Shown here: positions 17,298-25,580 of the stretch, piece after piece
Position numbering within the stretch: position 1 is the first letter of the stretch
Layout of the letters: every line of letters starts with the position of its first letter
DNA from: Hyphomicrobiales bacterium
Lineage (GTDB): Bacteria; Pseudomonadota; Alphaproteobacteria; Rhizobiales; Rhizobiaceae
Direction: 5' to 3'
Length of the DNA stretch: 64,000 nucleotides
Assembly: GCA_900468805.1 (NCBI GenBank)
Contig: UEIF01000023.1
Coordinates: forward strand, 44,548-108,547
Translations under genes and position numbers: made by a program
The notes under the pieces: generated by a model
Told to the model about the DNA's origin: nothing
The model's input: the letters and a program-made list of their open reading frames with translations, nothing else
The model's database searches: none

Positions 17298-17500
17298 CTG
17301 TTAGATGACCATTTGAAGTCGGGTGGCTGCCCGAGCCAAATTGCCGGCACGGTCATTCACAATGGCTTCCTTTCGCTTTATCCATAGGCCCTTTGAGCCT
17401 TGCAGTTGAGGAATCTGTCGACTCGGGGGGCAAGGTCAGGAGTAATTTTTTCCGAGATTGCGGCATGAACCCGGAGCGACGACTTAGAGGCTGACGGAGA

Positions 17501-17730
17501 TTGCCTGTCAGTGGAATAGATATTTTCGCGTGGCTCGTCTTGATCGTTCTTGTTGTCAGCACGGTCTTCGTCCTCGCCTTCATGGCAATGCTTCCCGGCA
17601 TGATTGCCAGGCGGCGAAACTTTCATGGAAGGAGGCAGTCGCCATCGGCGGCTGGGCCACTCTATTCTTCGGCTTCGCCAAGCTTCGTCGGAAAATACCA
17701 TATCTCACAGAAGGTTACCGCCGACTCGGT
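17501..17730 (+). pseudogene. Frameshifted DUF3302-like small membrane protein
   Basis: From a TTG at 17501 preceded by CGGAGA, the first frame gives a typical N-terminal membrane helix (IDIFAWLVLIVLVVSTVFVL) and AMLPGMIARRR. About base 17615 the reading must change frame to continue as SWKEAVAIGGWATLFFGF and IPYLTEGYRR, the expected second hydrophobic part of DUF3302/YiaW-type inner-membrane proteins (about 105-125 residues). In this sequence the gene is broken by a one-base shift. In E. coli relatives this protein pairs with an EmrA-like YibH protein; no such partner is adjacent. Confidence 0.5.
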
Positions 17731-17882
17731 GAGCGTCAAGCGCCAAAATTCGCACCGAAAAATCTCAAACTAAGTGCCACGACCTGCCGGAACGGGCGCA
17801 TTCTTACGGTTAAGTGACAAACGACAATCGCGTTCATTTCGCTGAGTTTTGGCGACTACGCCCCTTCGTGCAGCGTGATGAG

Positions 17883-20273
17883 TCAATCACTTTCTAAGGA
17901 CGATACCGTTTGCGGAGTTGTTAATATCTCCCGGACCTTCTGAGCGAGGTTATCAATCGCAAACGGTTTTGTAATCATCTCCATTCCCGGCGCCAGAAAA
18001 TCGGCGCGCGATGCGGCTGTCGCGGCATAACCGGTGATGAAAAGCACTTTCAGAGCGGGCCGGGCGGTCATGGCGATTTCCGCAAGCTGCCGGCCATTGA
18101 GACCCGGCAGTCCGACGTCCGAGATCAGCAGATCGAGACGCCCCGTCCCCTCGATGATGGGTATCGCCTCCGTGCCGTCGATTGCTTCGACCACGCGATA
18201 GCCGAGTTCCTTCAAGACATCGACGACCAGCATGCGCACGGATTCGTCGTCTTCCACGACCAGAACCATCTCGCCTTCGCCGCGCGGCGGAATGATGTCG
18301 AGATCGGTGGCGGTCTTCTGCGCCGATCCCTCTTCAAGGCTGCCAGGCAGATAGAGCTTGATCGTGGTGCCGAGACCGACCTGGCTGTAGATCCGCACAT
18401 GGCCGCCGGATTGTTGGGCAAAACCGTAGATCATCGACAGGCCGAGACCGGTTCCCTGCCCGATGGGCTTTGTCGTAAAGAACGGATCGAAAGCCTTTTC
18501 GATGGTCGCCTGAGACATGCCGATGCCCGTATCGCTGACCGCCAGCACGACATAGCTTCCAGGCTGAAGCGTTTCGCCGCGCGCAAGATCCGCCTCCGTG
18601 AAGACGACATTGGTGGTCTCTATCGTCAGCTTGCCGCCGTCGGGCATGGCGTCGCGCGCATTGATGACGAGGTTGAGAATGGCACTTTCGAGCTGGTTGG
18701 CATCGGTGATCGCCTTCCAAGTGTCGGGCACCAGATTGATCAGCAACTCCACTTGCTCACCGAGCGTGCGCCGGAACAGGTCTTCCATCGACCCGATAAG
18801 CTGCCGCACATCGACCGCCTGCCGATCGAGCGACTGCCGGCGGGAAAATGCCAGGAGGCGGTGCGTCAGGGCTGCGGCGCGGGCGGCCGATGAACTCGCC
18901 GCATCGATGAACTTGTCGAGATCGTCCAGCCGATTGGAGGAAATCCTGCGCTTGATGACGGAAAGCGCGCCGATCACGCCGGTCAGCATGTTGTTGAAAT
19001 CGTGGGCGATGCCTCCGGTCAACTGGCCGACCGCTTCCATCTTCTGGGCTTGGCGCAATTGGGCTTCGGTATCTTCGAGCACCGCCTGCTGCTGCTTTTC
19101 GATCGTGACGTCGCGGCCATAGGCATAAACCCGGTCTTCCTCACGGGACGTCATCCACGAGACGACGCGGGGCGTACCGTCCTGGCGCGTCATGCGAATT
19201 TCGAGGTCCGTATGAGTGTTCTCGACGGCACGTTTGAGATCCGGCTTGACCTGTTCCCGGTCCTCGGCCCAAACGAAATCGGTGACGCGACGGCCTATGA
19301 CCTCGTCCGGACGGTGGCCCAGGATATCGATCCATGCCGGGCTGACATCTCGGAACACGCCATCGACGCCGATGACCACGAGAAGGTCGCGCGAATTCTT
19401 CCAGACGCGATTGCGTTCCCGCACGCTTTCGCGGGCGATTTCCGACAGGGCCTGGTTGGCCTGCCGCAGGTTTTCCTGCGTCTGCTTTGCTTCGGTAATA
19501 TCGAAGATCACACCCATATAGCGCCGGCCGCTAGACTCGGTGTCGTCGACATATTCACCGCGCCGAGAGAGCCAGCGCTCCTCGCCATCGCTGGGACGCC
19601 GGACACGGAACTCGATGCTGATCTCGTTCTGCACGCCGTCCGGATCGCTGAGATCGATCACCCGCTCGTCATCGGGATGGATTAGGTCGTTCAACGTGCG
19701 AACCGGCAGGATACGCGTCGGGTGCAGGCCGAACAGCCGGCAGAACTGCTCGGACACGCTGATCGTGCCGTAACCGACGATATGCTCGAACGTGCCGATG
19801 CCGCCGGCGAACTGGGCAATGCGCAACTGCTCGTTAGCGCGCTTCCGTTCGGTAATATCGACCAACATGCCGATGAATTTGACCGGCTCGTCGGCCTCGT
19901 CGAGCACGGCCCGGCCGCTGGCATGAACCCAGCGGTAGCCGCCGTCGCCGCGCAGCAGTCTGTATTCCTTGGAGAAGACTTCCGAACCGGCCAGAATTCC
20001 GGCGACGGCGACCTTCACACGCTTAAGGTCGTCGGGATGGACGGAGGTGAAGAAATGATCCGTCGAGGCACCGTCGGCAAGCGCTGCGGGATCCTGGTTG
20101 GTGATCGCGGCAAACCGGGCGTCAGCGACAAGCCGCTTGCGGACGATATCCCACTCCCAGCCGCAGGTTGCGCCCGCGGCATCCAGAGTCAGTTGCAGCC
20201 GGCGCTGAGCGAGTTCGAGTTCCGAACGCACCTGCGCCAGTTCCGTCGCCTTGTTGTCGGCATCGTTACTCAT
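17883..20273 (-). CDS. PAS hybrid histidine kinase at the end of the chemosensory operon
   Basis: A soluble 796-residue kinase. Three PAS/PAC units lie at about 25-145, 150-270 and 290-410. They are followed by a HisKA box with the phospho-His in GGIAHDFNNML, an ATPase domain (GTGLGLSMIYGF) and a C-terminal receiver with acceptor Asp in ISDVGLPG and Lys in TKPF. The start lies only 30 bases after the stop of cheC, so it belongs to the same transcript. A hybrid kinase closing a che operon suggests that the array and a PAS-sensed signal act on the same output. It is a close paralogue of the 1331-residue kinase at 7.5-11.5 kb. Confidence 0.87.
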   Translation of the reverse strand: MSNDADNKATELAQVRSELELAQRRLQLTLDAAGATCGWEWDIVRKRLVADARFAAITNQDPAALADGASTDHFFTSVHPDDLKRVKVAVAGILAGSEVFSKEYRLLRGDGGYRWVHASGRAVLDEADEPVKFIGMLVDITERKRANEQLRIAQFAGGIGTFEHIVGYGTISVSEQFCRLFGLHPTRILPVRTLNDLIHPDDERVIDLSDPDGVQNEISIEFRVRRPSDGEERWLSRRGEYVDDTESSGRRYMGVIFDITEAKQTQENLRQANQALSEIARESVRERNRVWKNSRDLLVVIGVDGVFRDVSPAWIDILGHRPDEVIGRRVTDFVWAEDREQVKPDLKRAVENTHTDLEIRMTRQDGTPRVVSWMTSREEDRVYAYGRDVTIEKQQQAVLEDTEAQLRQAQKMEAVGQLTGGIAHDFNNMLTGVIGALSVIKRRISSNRLDDLDKFIDAASSSAARAAALTHRLLAFSRRQSLDRQAVDVRQLIGSMEDLFRRTLGEQVELLINLVPDTWKAITDANQLESAILNLVINARDAMPDGGKLTIETTNVVFTEADLARGETLQPGSYVVLAVSDTGIGMSQATIEKAFDPFFTTKPIGQGTGLGLSMIYGFAQQSGGHVRIYSQVGLGTTIKLYLPGSLEEGSAQKTATDLDIIPPRGEGEMVLVVEDDESVRMLVVDVLKELGYRVVEAIDGTEAIPIIEGTGRLDLLISDVGLPGLNGRQLAEIAMTARPALKVLFITGYAATAASRADFLAPGMEMITKPFAIDNLAQKVREILTTPQTVSSLESD

Positions 20274-20303
20274 AATCGCCGCCGATACCCAATCCGCCCC
20301 ACG

Positions 20304-20942
20304 TCAGTCAGTTTCCGTCATCACACGCTCGATGAATACGGAGATAAGCTGTTGGAGCTTCTCCAAGGACGGGAGGTCCATGATCATCGCGATGTATCCG
20401 CGGATATCACGCTCCCGAACCGAGAAGTTGATATAAAGGAAGAGCACGAAGCTTTCTTCGTTTGCACTGCCAAGCACCTCGAACAGAAGGGCGCTATCCC
20501 CCCGCCGGACATCCGGCAGCGACATTTTCAGCGTGTGCTGCAGCATGTTCGCCATTGAGCCGAGGCAACCGTTGAGGATGACGTTGCCAGTCTCTGCCAG
20601 TGCTTCCTCTTCCATGTCGACAAGATCTGCCTCACCCATTTCGTCGCCGACAATCGCACGCACCAGGGACAGCCCGTTGCTCTCCGGGAATATCAGCATG
20701 GCGCGGCCGGAAAACGGACCTTCGAACTGCTGCTGGATGGCGATCAGGCTTTCGCTTTCGCGCTGGCCAATAAGGGATGCCGCGGATCTGCGCGTGACGA
20801 TCTCGACCGAAGGGACCGAAAGGATCACCTGCTTGTTGACCATTTTCCGCAGACTCGCTGCAGCGCGGCTGACGCCGATATTGACGAGCTCGGTCAGTGC
20901 GTCGCGTTCGAGTTCATCCAGCGCTATGGTATTGTCGGTCAT
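20304..20942 (-). CDS. cheC: CheC-type chemotaxis phosphatase
   Basis: A 212-residue protein with two copies of the CheC/CheX/FliY catalytic helix: E-L-V-N near residues 18-21 followed about 22 residues later by a Pro (ILSVP), and E-T-G-N near 115-118 followed likewise by MSLP. Both active sites therefore look intact. The family removes phosphate from CheY-P. CheC is uncommon in alphaproteobacterial chemotaxis, where CheY phosphate sinks usually do this. Its ATG overlaps the stop of the CheY-like gene (ATGA), so enzyme and substrate are co-translated. Confidence 0.85.
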   Translation of the reverse strand: MTDNTIALDELERDALTELVNIGVSRAAASLRKMVNKQVILSVPSVEIVTRRSAASLIGQRESESLIAIQQQFEGPFSGRAMLIFPESNGLSLVRAIVGDEMGEADLVDMEEEALAETGNVILNGCLGSMANMLQHTLKMSLPDVRRGDSALLFEVLGSANEESFVLFLYINFSVRERDIRGYIAMIMDLPSLEKLQQLISVFIERVMTETD

Positions 20943-21322
20943 ACCCCGGCCTTCTTGAGCCTCAGCGCAGCGCCCGAAATGAAGCCGCTCAGAGCCTCCT
21001 GGGTCACTGGCTTTGCGACGAATGTTGCATTCAACGCACGGACCCGGGCGATGATCTCGTCCTGAACATTGGCCGTGATCACGGCGATCGGCATGTTCGA
21101 GTGAGCTGCGCGCAGTTCGGAAGCGAGTTCAAGCCCGTCCTTGTCCGGCATGTTGAAATCCAGGATTGCGACGTCGATCTGTTGCAAGCTGACGATCTCC
21201 AGCGCGTCGGCGGCACTGCCTGCCTCGACACGAGTCCAATCGGGCTGCAGGGCCGCGATCGCCTTGCCCGCCACGATCCGGGCCAATTTGCTGTCGTCCA
21301 CTACCAGGACTGTGATCGTCAT
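20939..21322 (-). CDS. CheY-like single-domain response regulator
   Basis: A 127-residue receiver: acid pair D9-D10, acceptor Asp55 in AILDFNMPDKDG, switch Thr in AVITAN and Lys in VAKPVTQEA. The ATG at 21322 (MTITVLVVDDS) is preferred over 21364. It sits between the STAS-like gene and cheC in the chemosensory operon, so it should receive phosphate from CheA and lose it to CheC. There are no flagellar or pilus genes in the window, so the target is unknown. Confidence 0.85.
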   Translation of the reverse strand: MTITVLVVDDSKLARIVAGKAIAALQPDWTRVEAGSAADALEIVSLQQIDVAILDFNMPDKDGLELASELRAAHSNMPIAVITANVQDEIIARVRALNATFVAKPVTQEALSGFISGAALRLKKAGV

Positions 21323-21376
21323 TTCATACTCCGAATAGTCGTCGCGGCCCTGCGTGCCACGCACTTGATTATACCC

Positions 21377-21670
21377 TTATTGGGATAACGATGACTCTGC
21401 AAGTTTGACCAACGGCTCGCAGGTTTCGTCGAGATAGACGTTTAGCGCGGGCAGAAGCCTGTCCACTATCAAAGATGACATAGGGGTGCCGACTATATGG
21501 GGTCTGAACACCATCAATGCCTGCCAAAGTGCCGTATGGATGGTCTTTGCGGCGCTAATATCGACGGAAAGGCCCGGCTGGCTTTCCAGATAACCCACCA
21601 GCGTTTCCACCTCTTCGACGCCGCAGGGCCCTGACAGGGTAATGGTGTCGGTATTGAGGCTGACCGTCAT
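21377..21670 (-). CDS. STAS-like (anti-anti-sigma type) small protein in the che operon
   Basis: A 97-residue protein with the alternating strand-helix pattern of a STAS domain: an N-terminal strand pair (TVSLNTDTITLSGP), a helix that counts out the sequence VEEVETLVGYLES, then a strand LSVDIS and a helix starting with KTIHTALWQAL. In a classical anti-sigma antagonist the residue after the strand is a phosphorylatable Ser; here the position reads as Ala-Ala-Lys-Thr, so Thr may serve or regulation may be lost. Its ATG overlaps the cheA stop (ATGA). STAS-like proteins replace CheY-type outputs in some sensory arrays. The assignment is by fold pattern only. Confidence 0.55.
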   Translation of the reverse strand: MTVSLNTDTITLSGPCGVEEVETLVGYLESQPGLSVDISAAKTIHTALWQALMVFRPHIVGTPMSSLIVDRLLPALNVYLDETCEPLVKLAESSLSQ

Positions 21671-23628
21671 TGCACCAGGTCCTCCATGTTCAGCACCAGC
21701 AAGACCTTTCCATCCCCGAGCAACGTCGTCCCCGCAATCCCAGGCACGCCCTGTAGCAAGCCGGCCAGCGGCCGTGTCAATGTCTCGGCACGCTCGGCGA
21801 TCGCATCTACGGCCACGCCGATCTGGTCTTCCCCGGCTCGCACGATTAGCACCTTGAGATCGCTGGAATGCGCGCTCAGCGATTGCATCTGCAGGAGTTC
21901 GCTGAGATGCAGCAGGGGGATCGTCCGATTGCGCATCATGAAGGCCTTGCCCGCCCGCACGGACTGGACGGCGCTCGCCGGCAGCTTATGTGTCTCGATG
22001 ACATCAGAAATGGGGATGCCATAACGCTCATCACCGACCTGAACGACCATCAGCTGCGTCATCGAAAAGCTGATCGGCAGCTTCAGGACGAAGGACGTGC
22101 CGGATCCGACCGTGCTTTGCAGCTCGAGTGTCCCGCCAAGCCTTTTGGCGGAGCTCTGGACCGCGTCGAGGCCGACCCCGCGGCCCGACAGGTCGGAGAC
22201 CGAGGATGCGGTGGAAAAGCCGGGCGCGAAGACGAACTGGAGGATGTCCCGGTCGGAGAGGACTGACGCCTGACCTTCCGATACCAGGCCGCGTTCAACC
22301 GCCGTCGCCCGGACGCGTTGCGGATCCATGCCGCGGCCATCATCGGCCACTTCGATCTCGATCTGGTCGCCGCGCTGCCGGGCGCGCAAGAGGAGGCGGC
22401 CTCGGGCGGGCTTGGATTGCTGCAACCGGTCGGCTTCCGGCTCGATGCCGTGGTCGAGACCGTTCCGGATGAGGTGCAGCAAGGGTTCGAACAGGTTCTC
22501 GACGATTTCCCGATCCGCTTCGACGGTCTCCCCCTCGATGATCAGGTCGAGCGCCTTGCCGAGCCGTGCCGATGTTTCCCGCACCAGCCGCGGAAAACGG
22601 CGGAACGTGTGTTCGAGCGGGATCATCCGCGCCTGGGTGACGGCACTGTAGAGGGATGCGACGAGACGCTCGATCTCGTGATGGTTGGCGAGGATGCGTC
22701 TTGCCATCGGGCCATTGCCATGGCTGCGCGCTTCGTCCGCCAGCGGCACGAGGCCATTCTTGGCGGTGATCAGCTCGCCGGCGATCTCCACCAGCTTGTC
22801 GATACGCGCGGAATCGACCCGCATGGTTGTCGATTGACGATCCGCCGGGCGGTCCGGCGATATCTCCGGTTTGGCAGATGCCTGATCGTTAGTTGCTCCA
22901 TGCAGCGTGAAAAGCTTGACCTGATCGGGGATCAACCGGAACACGCCTTCCGCCTCGACAAGCGAACCACCCGAAACGGCCTCGATCAGCAGATTGCAGC
23001 GGAACGGATCGTAATCCTGCGGCGATGGCCGCGGTTCCTTGAGTGAAAATGCCAGATGCCTGAGGTCTGAAAGCCGCGATATCGTCGCCAGCGGATCGTC
23101 GCCGTTGAAAAAACATTCGGCATGCGGTTCGTAACGGATGGCGATCAGGGTTCCTGCCGCATCCGTTGGGGGAACCCGTTGATGAAGGGACAGTGCCCAA
23201 TCCGGAATTGCCGTGGGCGCAAGAGCAACCTCCCCGGCGTCGCGCTCGGTCATTTCGCCGTTAACCAGCCTCAGAAGCCTTGGCGCCTGCTTCTCCTGCG
23301 CTTCGGAAAGACGACTTGTCTCGGAAATGCCTTCGATACTGCTATCGACCCACTCGATCACCGCGAGAAGCGGATCGATGAGCGTCGCGTCCACGACGAT
23401 CTTGTCGGCGCGCGCCTGCGACAGCAAATCTTCCGCCTGATGCAATATTTGGAGCATCGGGCCGAAATCGAAAAGGCCGACCGAGCCCTTCAGTGTGTGG
23501 ATCGCTCGGAAGGCGCTTTCCAGGCTTTCGCGCTGACGCGGATTGGCCTCCAGCGAGAGGAGATCTTCCGAGGCCTGCTGGACCAGTTCGCGCGCCTCGA
23601 TGGCGAATTGGGCGATCAATTCATCCAT
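21667..23628 (-). CDS. cheA: CheA chemotaxis histidine kinase
   Basis: 653 residues with the CheA order: HPt domain (1-105, phospho-His44 in HTLKGSVG), a linker region of about 140 residues that shows no clear CheY-binding P2, a dimerisation helix pair (about 265-330), an ATPase domain with N box HLIRNGLDHGIEP, G1 ADDGRGMD and G2 SGRGVGLDAV, and a C-terminal CheW-like domain (about 515-650). Its ATG directly follows the cheR stop. It would take signals from the operon's receptor through CheW and phosphorylate the CheY-like receiver and CheB. The unusual middle region may dock the response regulator in another way. Confidence 0.92.
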   Translation of the reverse strand: MDELIAQFAIEARELVQQASEDLLSLEANPRQRESLESAFRAIHTLKGSVGLFDFGPMLQILHQAEDLLSQARADKIVVDATLIDPLLAVIEWVDSSIEGISETSRLSEAQEKQAPRLLRLVNGEMTERDAGEVALAPTAIPDWALSLHQRVPPTDAAGTLIAIRYEPHAECFFNGDDPLATISRLSDLRHLAFSLKEPRPSPQDYDPFRCNLLIEAVSGGSLVEAEGVFRLIPDQVKLFTLHGATNDQASAKPEISPDRPADRQSTTMRVDSARIDKLVEIAGELITAKNGLVPLADEARSHGNGPMARRILANHHEIERLVASLYSAVTQARMIPLEHTFRRFPRLVRETSARLGKALDLIIEGETVEADREIVENLFEPLLHLIRNGLDHGIEPEADRLQQSKPARGRLLLRARQRGDQIEIEVADDGRGMDPQRVRATAVERGLVSEGQASVLSDRDILQFVFAPGFSTASSVSDLSGRGVGLDAVQSSAKRLGGTLELQSTVGSGTSFVLKLPISFSMTQLMVVQVGDERYGIPISDVIETHKLPASAVQSVRAGKAFMMRNRTIPLLHLSELLQMQSLSAHSSDLKVLIVRAGEDQIGVAVDAIAERAETLTRPLAGLLQGVPGIAGTTLLGDGKVLLVLNMEDLVQ

Positions 23629-24495
23629 TCATTTGTCTCCCGCCTCTCGATAGACGATGGCGTCGGGAAAGCGGACCGGCTCAAAAGTCTCCGAGATACG
23701 CGACATGGATTCCGTGTGGCCAAGGCAGATATAGCCGCCGGGATAAAGCAGTTCGTGGATATTGCGGGCAGCGATTTCGCGCGCCGCCTCGTCGAAATAG
23801 ATCAGCAAGTTGCGGCAGAATATCACATCGAAACGCCCGAGTGCCGTAAGGCTTGGCCGATCGACAATGTTGCCCTTGGCGAAGGTGACGGATTCCCGCA
23901 AGTCGCCGATCACGCGGCGCTGCTGATCCTTTTCCGGTTCGAAATACCGGTCAAGGATGTCCTTCGGAATCTTCGAAAGCGACCGCTGCCCATAATATCC
24001 GTCGACCGCCTGCCGCAAGATGGCAGTGTCGATATCCGAACCGGTGATCTCGATATTGTAGGCATCCACCAGCGGCCAGTTTTCCAGCAGCCAGATGGCG
24101 ATCGAATAGGGTTCCTCGCCGCTCGAACAGGGCATGGACCAGATGCGGATACGATCGCCCGGTCCTTTCGCTCTGATCACGTCCGGCAGGATGGAATTGC
24201 TGAGGCACGCAAGCTGGTGCTGTTCGCGATAGAAATAGGTCTCGTTGACGGTGAAGCTGTTGATCAGCAGCTCGGTCTCGCGCAGATCGTCGCGCAAGAT
24301 GGAAATGTAGTTCCTGGCCGATTGAGCCTTGCGCTGGTTGATCAGGTCGGTGACGCGGCGTTCGATGTAATAACGTTTCGTCTCGCCGAACACCATGCCG
24401 CTGCGCTGGTAGATGATGGCGCAAATTTCCTCGAGATCGCCCCCCGAAAGCGGGGCGGCACCGAAGTTTTCCGAGTTGGCCGGAGGGGTCACCAT
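23629..24495 (-). CDS. cheR: CheR methyltransferase
   Basis: 288 residues, the usual size. The N-terminal helical domain is followed by a SAM-binding Rossmann domain with the strand-loop IRIWSMPCSSGEEPYSIA and a catalytic-side segment DVIFCRNLLIYFD. It methylates glutamates on chemoreceptors from S-adenosylmethionine. No TPR or pentapeptide-binding extension is present. The start overlaps the cheB stop (TGATG). With cheB beside it, it should adapt the double-tip receptor at 27.0-28.9 kb. Confidence 0.92.
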   Translation of the reverse strand: MVTPPANSENFGAAPLSGGDLEEICAIIYQRSGMVFGETKRYYIERRVTDLINQRKAQSARNYISILRDDLRETELLINSFTVNETYFYREQHQLACLSNSILPDVIRAKGPGDRIRIWSMPCSSGEEPYSIAIWLLENWPLVDAYNIEITGSDIDTAILRQAVDGYYGQRSLSKIPKDILDRYFEPEKDQQRRVIGDLRESVTFAKGNIVDRPSLTALGRFDVIFCRNLLIYFDEAAREIAARNIHELLYPGGYICLGHTESMSRISETFEPVRFPDAIVYREAGDK

Positions 24496-25580
24496 CAGCA
24501 GACCCGATCCAGCAGAGTGGCCCCGATCTCATCGACGCGTCTGATTTCACTCGCGCCATTCAAGCGCACCAGCTCTCCCGGCATGCCCCAGACGACCGCC
24601 GTCTCTTCAGATTCCGCAATCGTGTATCCGCCGGCCGCCTGCAGATCGGCCATGGCGGCGGCGCCGTCATTTCCCATGCCGGTCATGAGGATGCCGACGA
24701 GATCGCTTGCCGGCGCATGTTTCATCGCAGAGCGCACCATCCGGTCGACGCTTGGATGCCACCGATAGGCCTGATCGCTCGGCGCCGCCATTGCGACCAG
24801 CGATCCGGCGCGCGAGGAGATGACGATATCCGCATCCCCCTTGGCGATGTAGATATTGCCCGGCTCCAGCTTCGTCTGCCGGCTGACCTCGTTGACGGTC
24901 AATTCGCAGAGCTTGTCCAGCCGCCGAGCCAGAGGTCCGGTAAACGAGGCGGGCATGTGCTGCGCCACCACCACCGGCCAGCGGAAATCTGCCGGCAGTT
25001 CGGCAAGAACAGCATCGAGTGCCGGCGGACCGCCTGTCGATGTGCCGATCAGCACGAGGCCAGTTCGACTTGAATCCCGGACCGGCCCTTGAGGGGTGGC
25101 CCCGCGACCGCGAGACGGAATTATGGACTGAGCTGGAATGATCCGCCCCAGACGAACGCGCTCGGCAAGCCGGCGGCTACGCCGGATCCGCACCGTTGCC
25201 GCCAAACGGACCTTTTCGACGAGACGCGGGGCCAGTTCATCGATCGACAGCGAGATCGCGCCGCCGGGCTTGGCGATAAAATCGACCGCGCCGATCTCCA
25301 GCGCCGCCAAGGTCTCCTCCGCGCCCTCTTCCGTCAGCGACGACACCATCACCACCGGGCAGGGATGCTCGAGCATGATACGATCGAGACAGGAGAGCCC
25401 GTCCATCAGCGGCATGTGGATATCGAGGGTCACCACGTCGGGCTGGAAGCTCGAAATGACCTTCAGGGCTTCAGTGCCGTCGCGGGCGAATGCGATCTCG
25501 AAATCACCTTCGGCTGTGAAGATCTGGCCAAGCAGTTTCCGCATCAGTGCGGAATCCTCGACGATGAGAAGACGGATCAC
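24495..25580 (-). CDS. cheB: CheB methylesterase
   Basis: 361 residues: a receiver (1-125) with acceptor Asp53 in TLDIHMPLMDG, a linker, then the methylesterase domain with catalytic Ser181 in GTSTGGP, His208 in VVAQHMP and Asp305 in GMGNDG. Phosphorylation by CheA should activate removal of methyl groups from receptors, and it can deamidate glutamines. The start overlaps the stop of the triple-CheW gene (ATGA). All active-site residues are present. Confidence 0.92.
   Translation of the reverse strand: MIRLLIVEDSALMRKLLGQIFTAEGDFEIAFARDGTEALKVISSFQPDVVTLDIHMPLMDGLSCLDRIMLEHPCPVVMVSSLTEEGAEETLAALEIGAVDFIAKPGGAISLSIDELAPRLVEKVRLAATVRIRRSRRLAERVRLGRIIPAQSIIPSRGRGATPQGPVRDSSRTGLVLIGTSTGGPPALDAVLAELPADFRWPVVVAQHMPASFTGPLARRLDKLCELTVNEVSRQTKLEPGNIYIAKGDADIVISSRAGSLVAMAAPSDQAYRWHPSVDRMVRSAMKHAPASDLVGILMTGMGNDGAAAMADLQAAGGYTIAESEETAVVWGMPGELVRLNGASEIRRVDEIGATLLDRVC

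Noticed and set aside
23122..24768. A 548-codon plus-strand frame opposite cheA and cheR
   Set aside because: Antisense mirror of real genes; there is no domain and no ribosome site.
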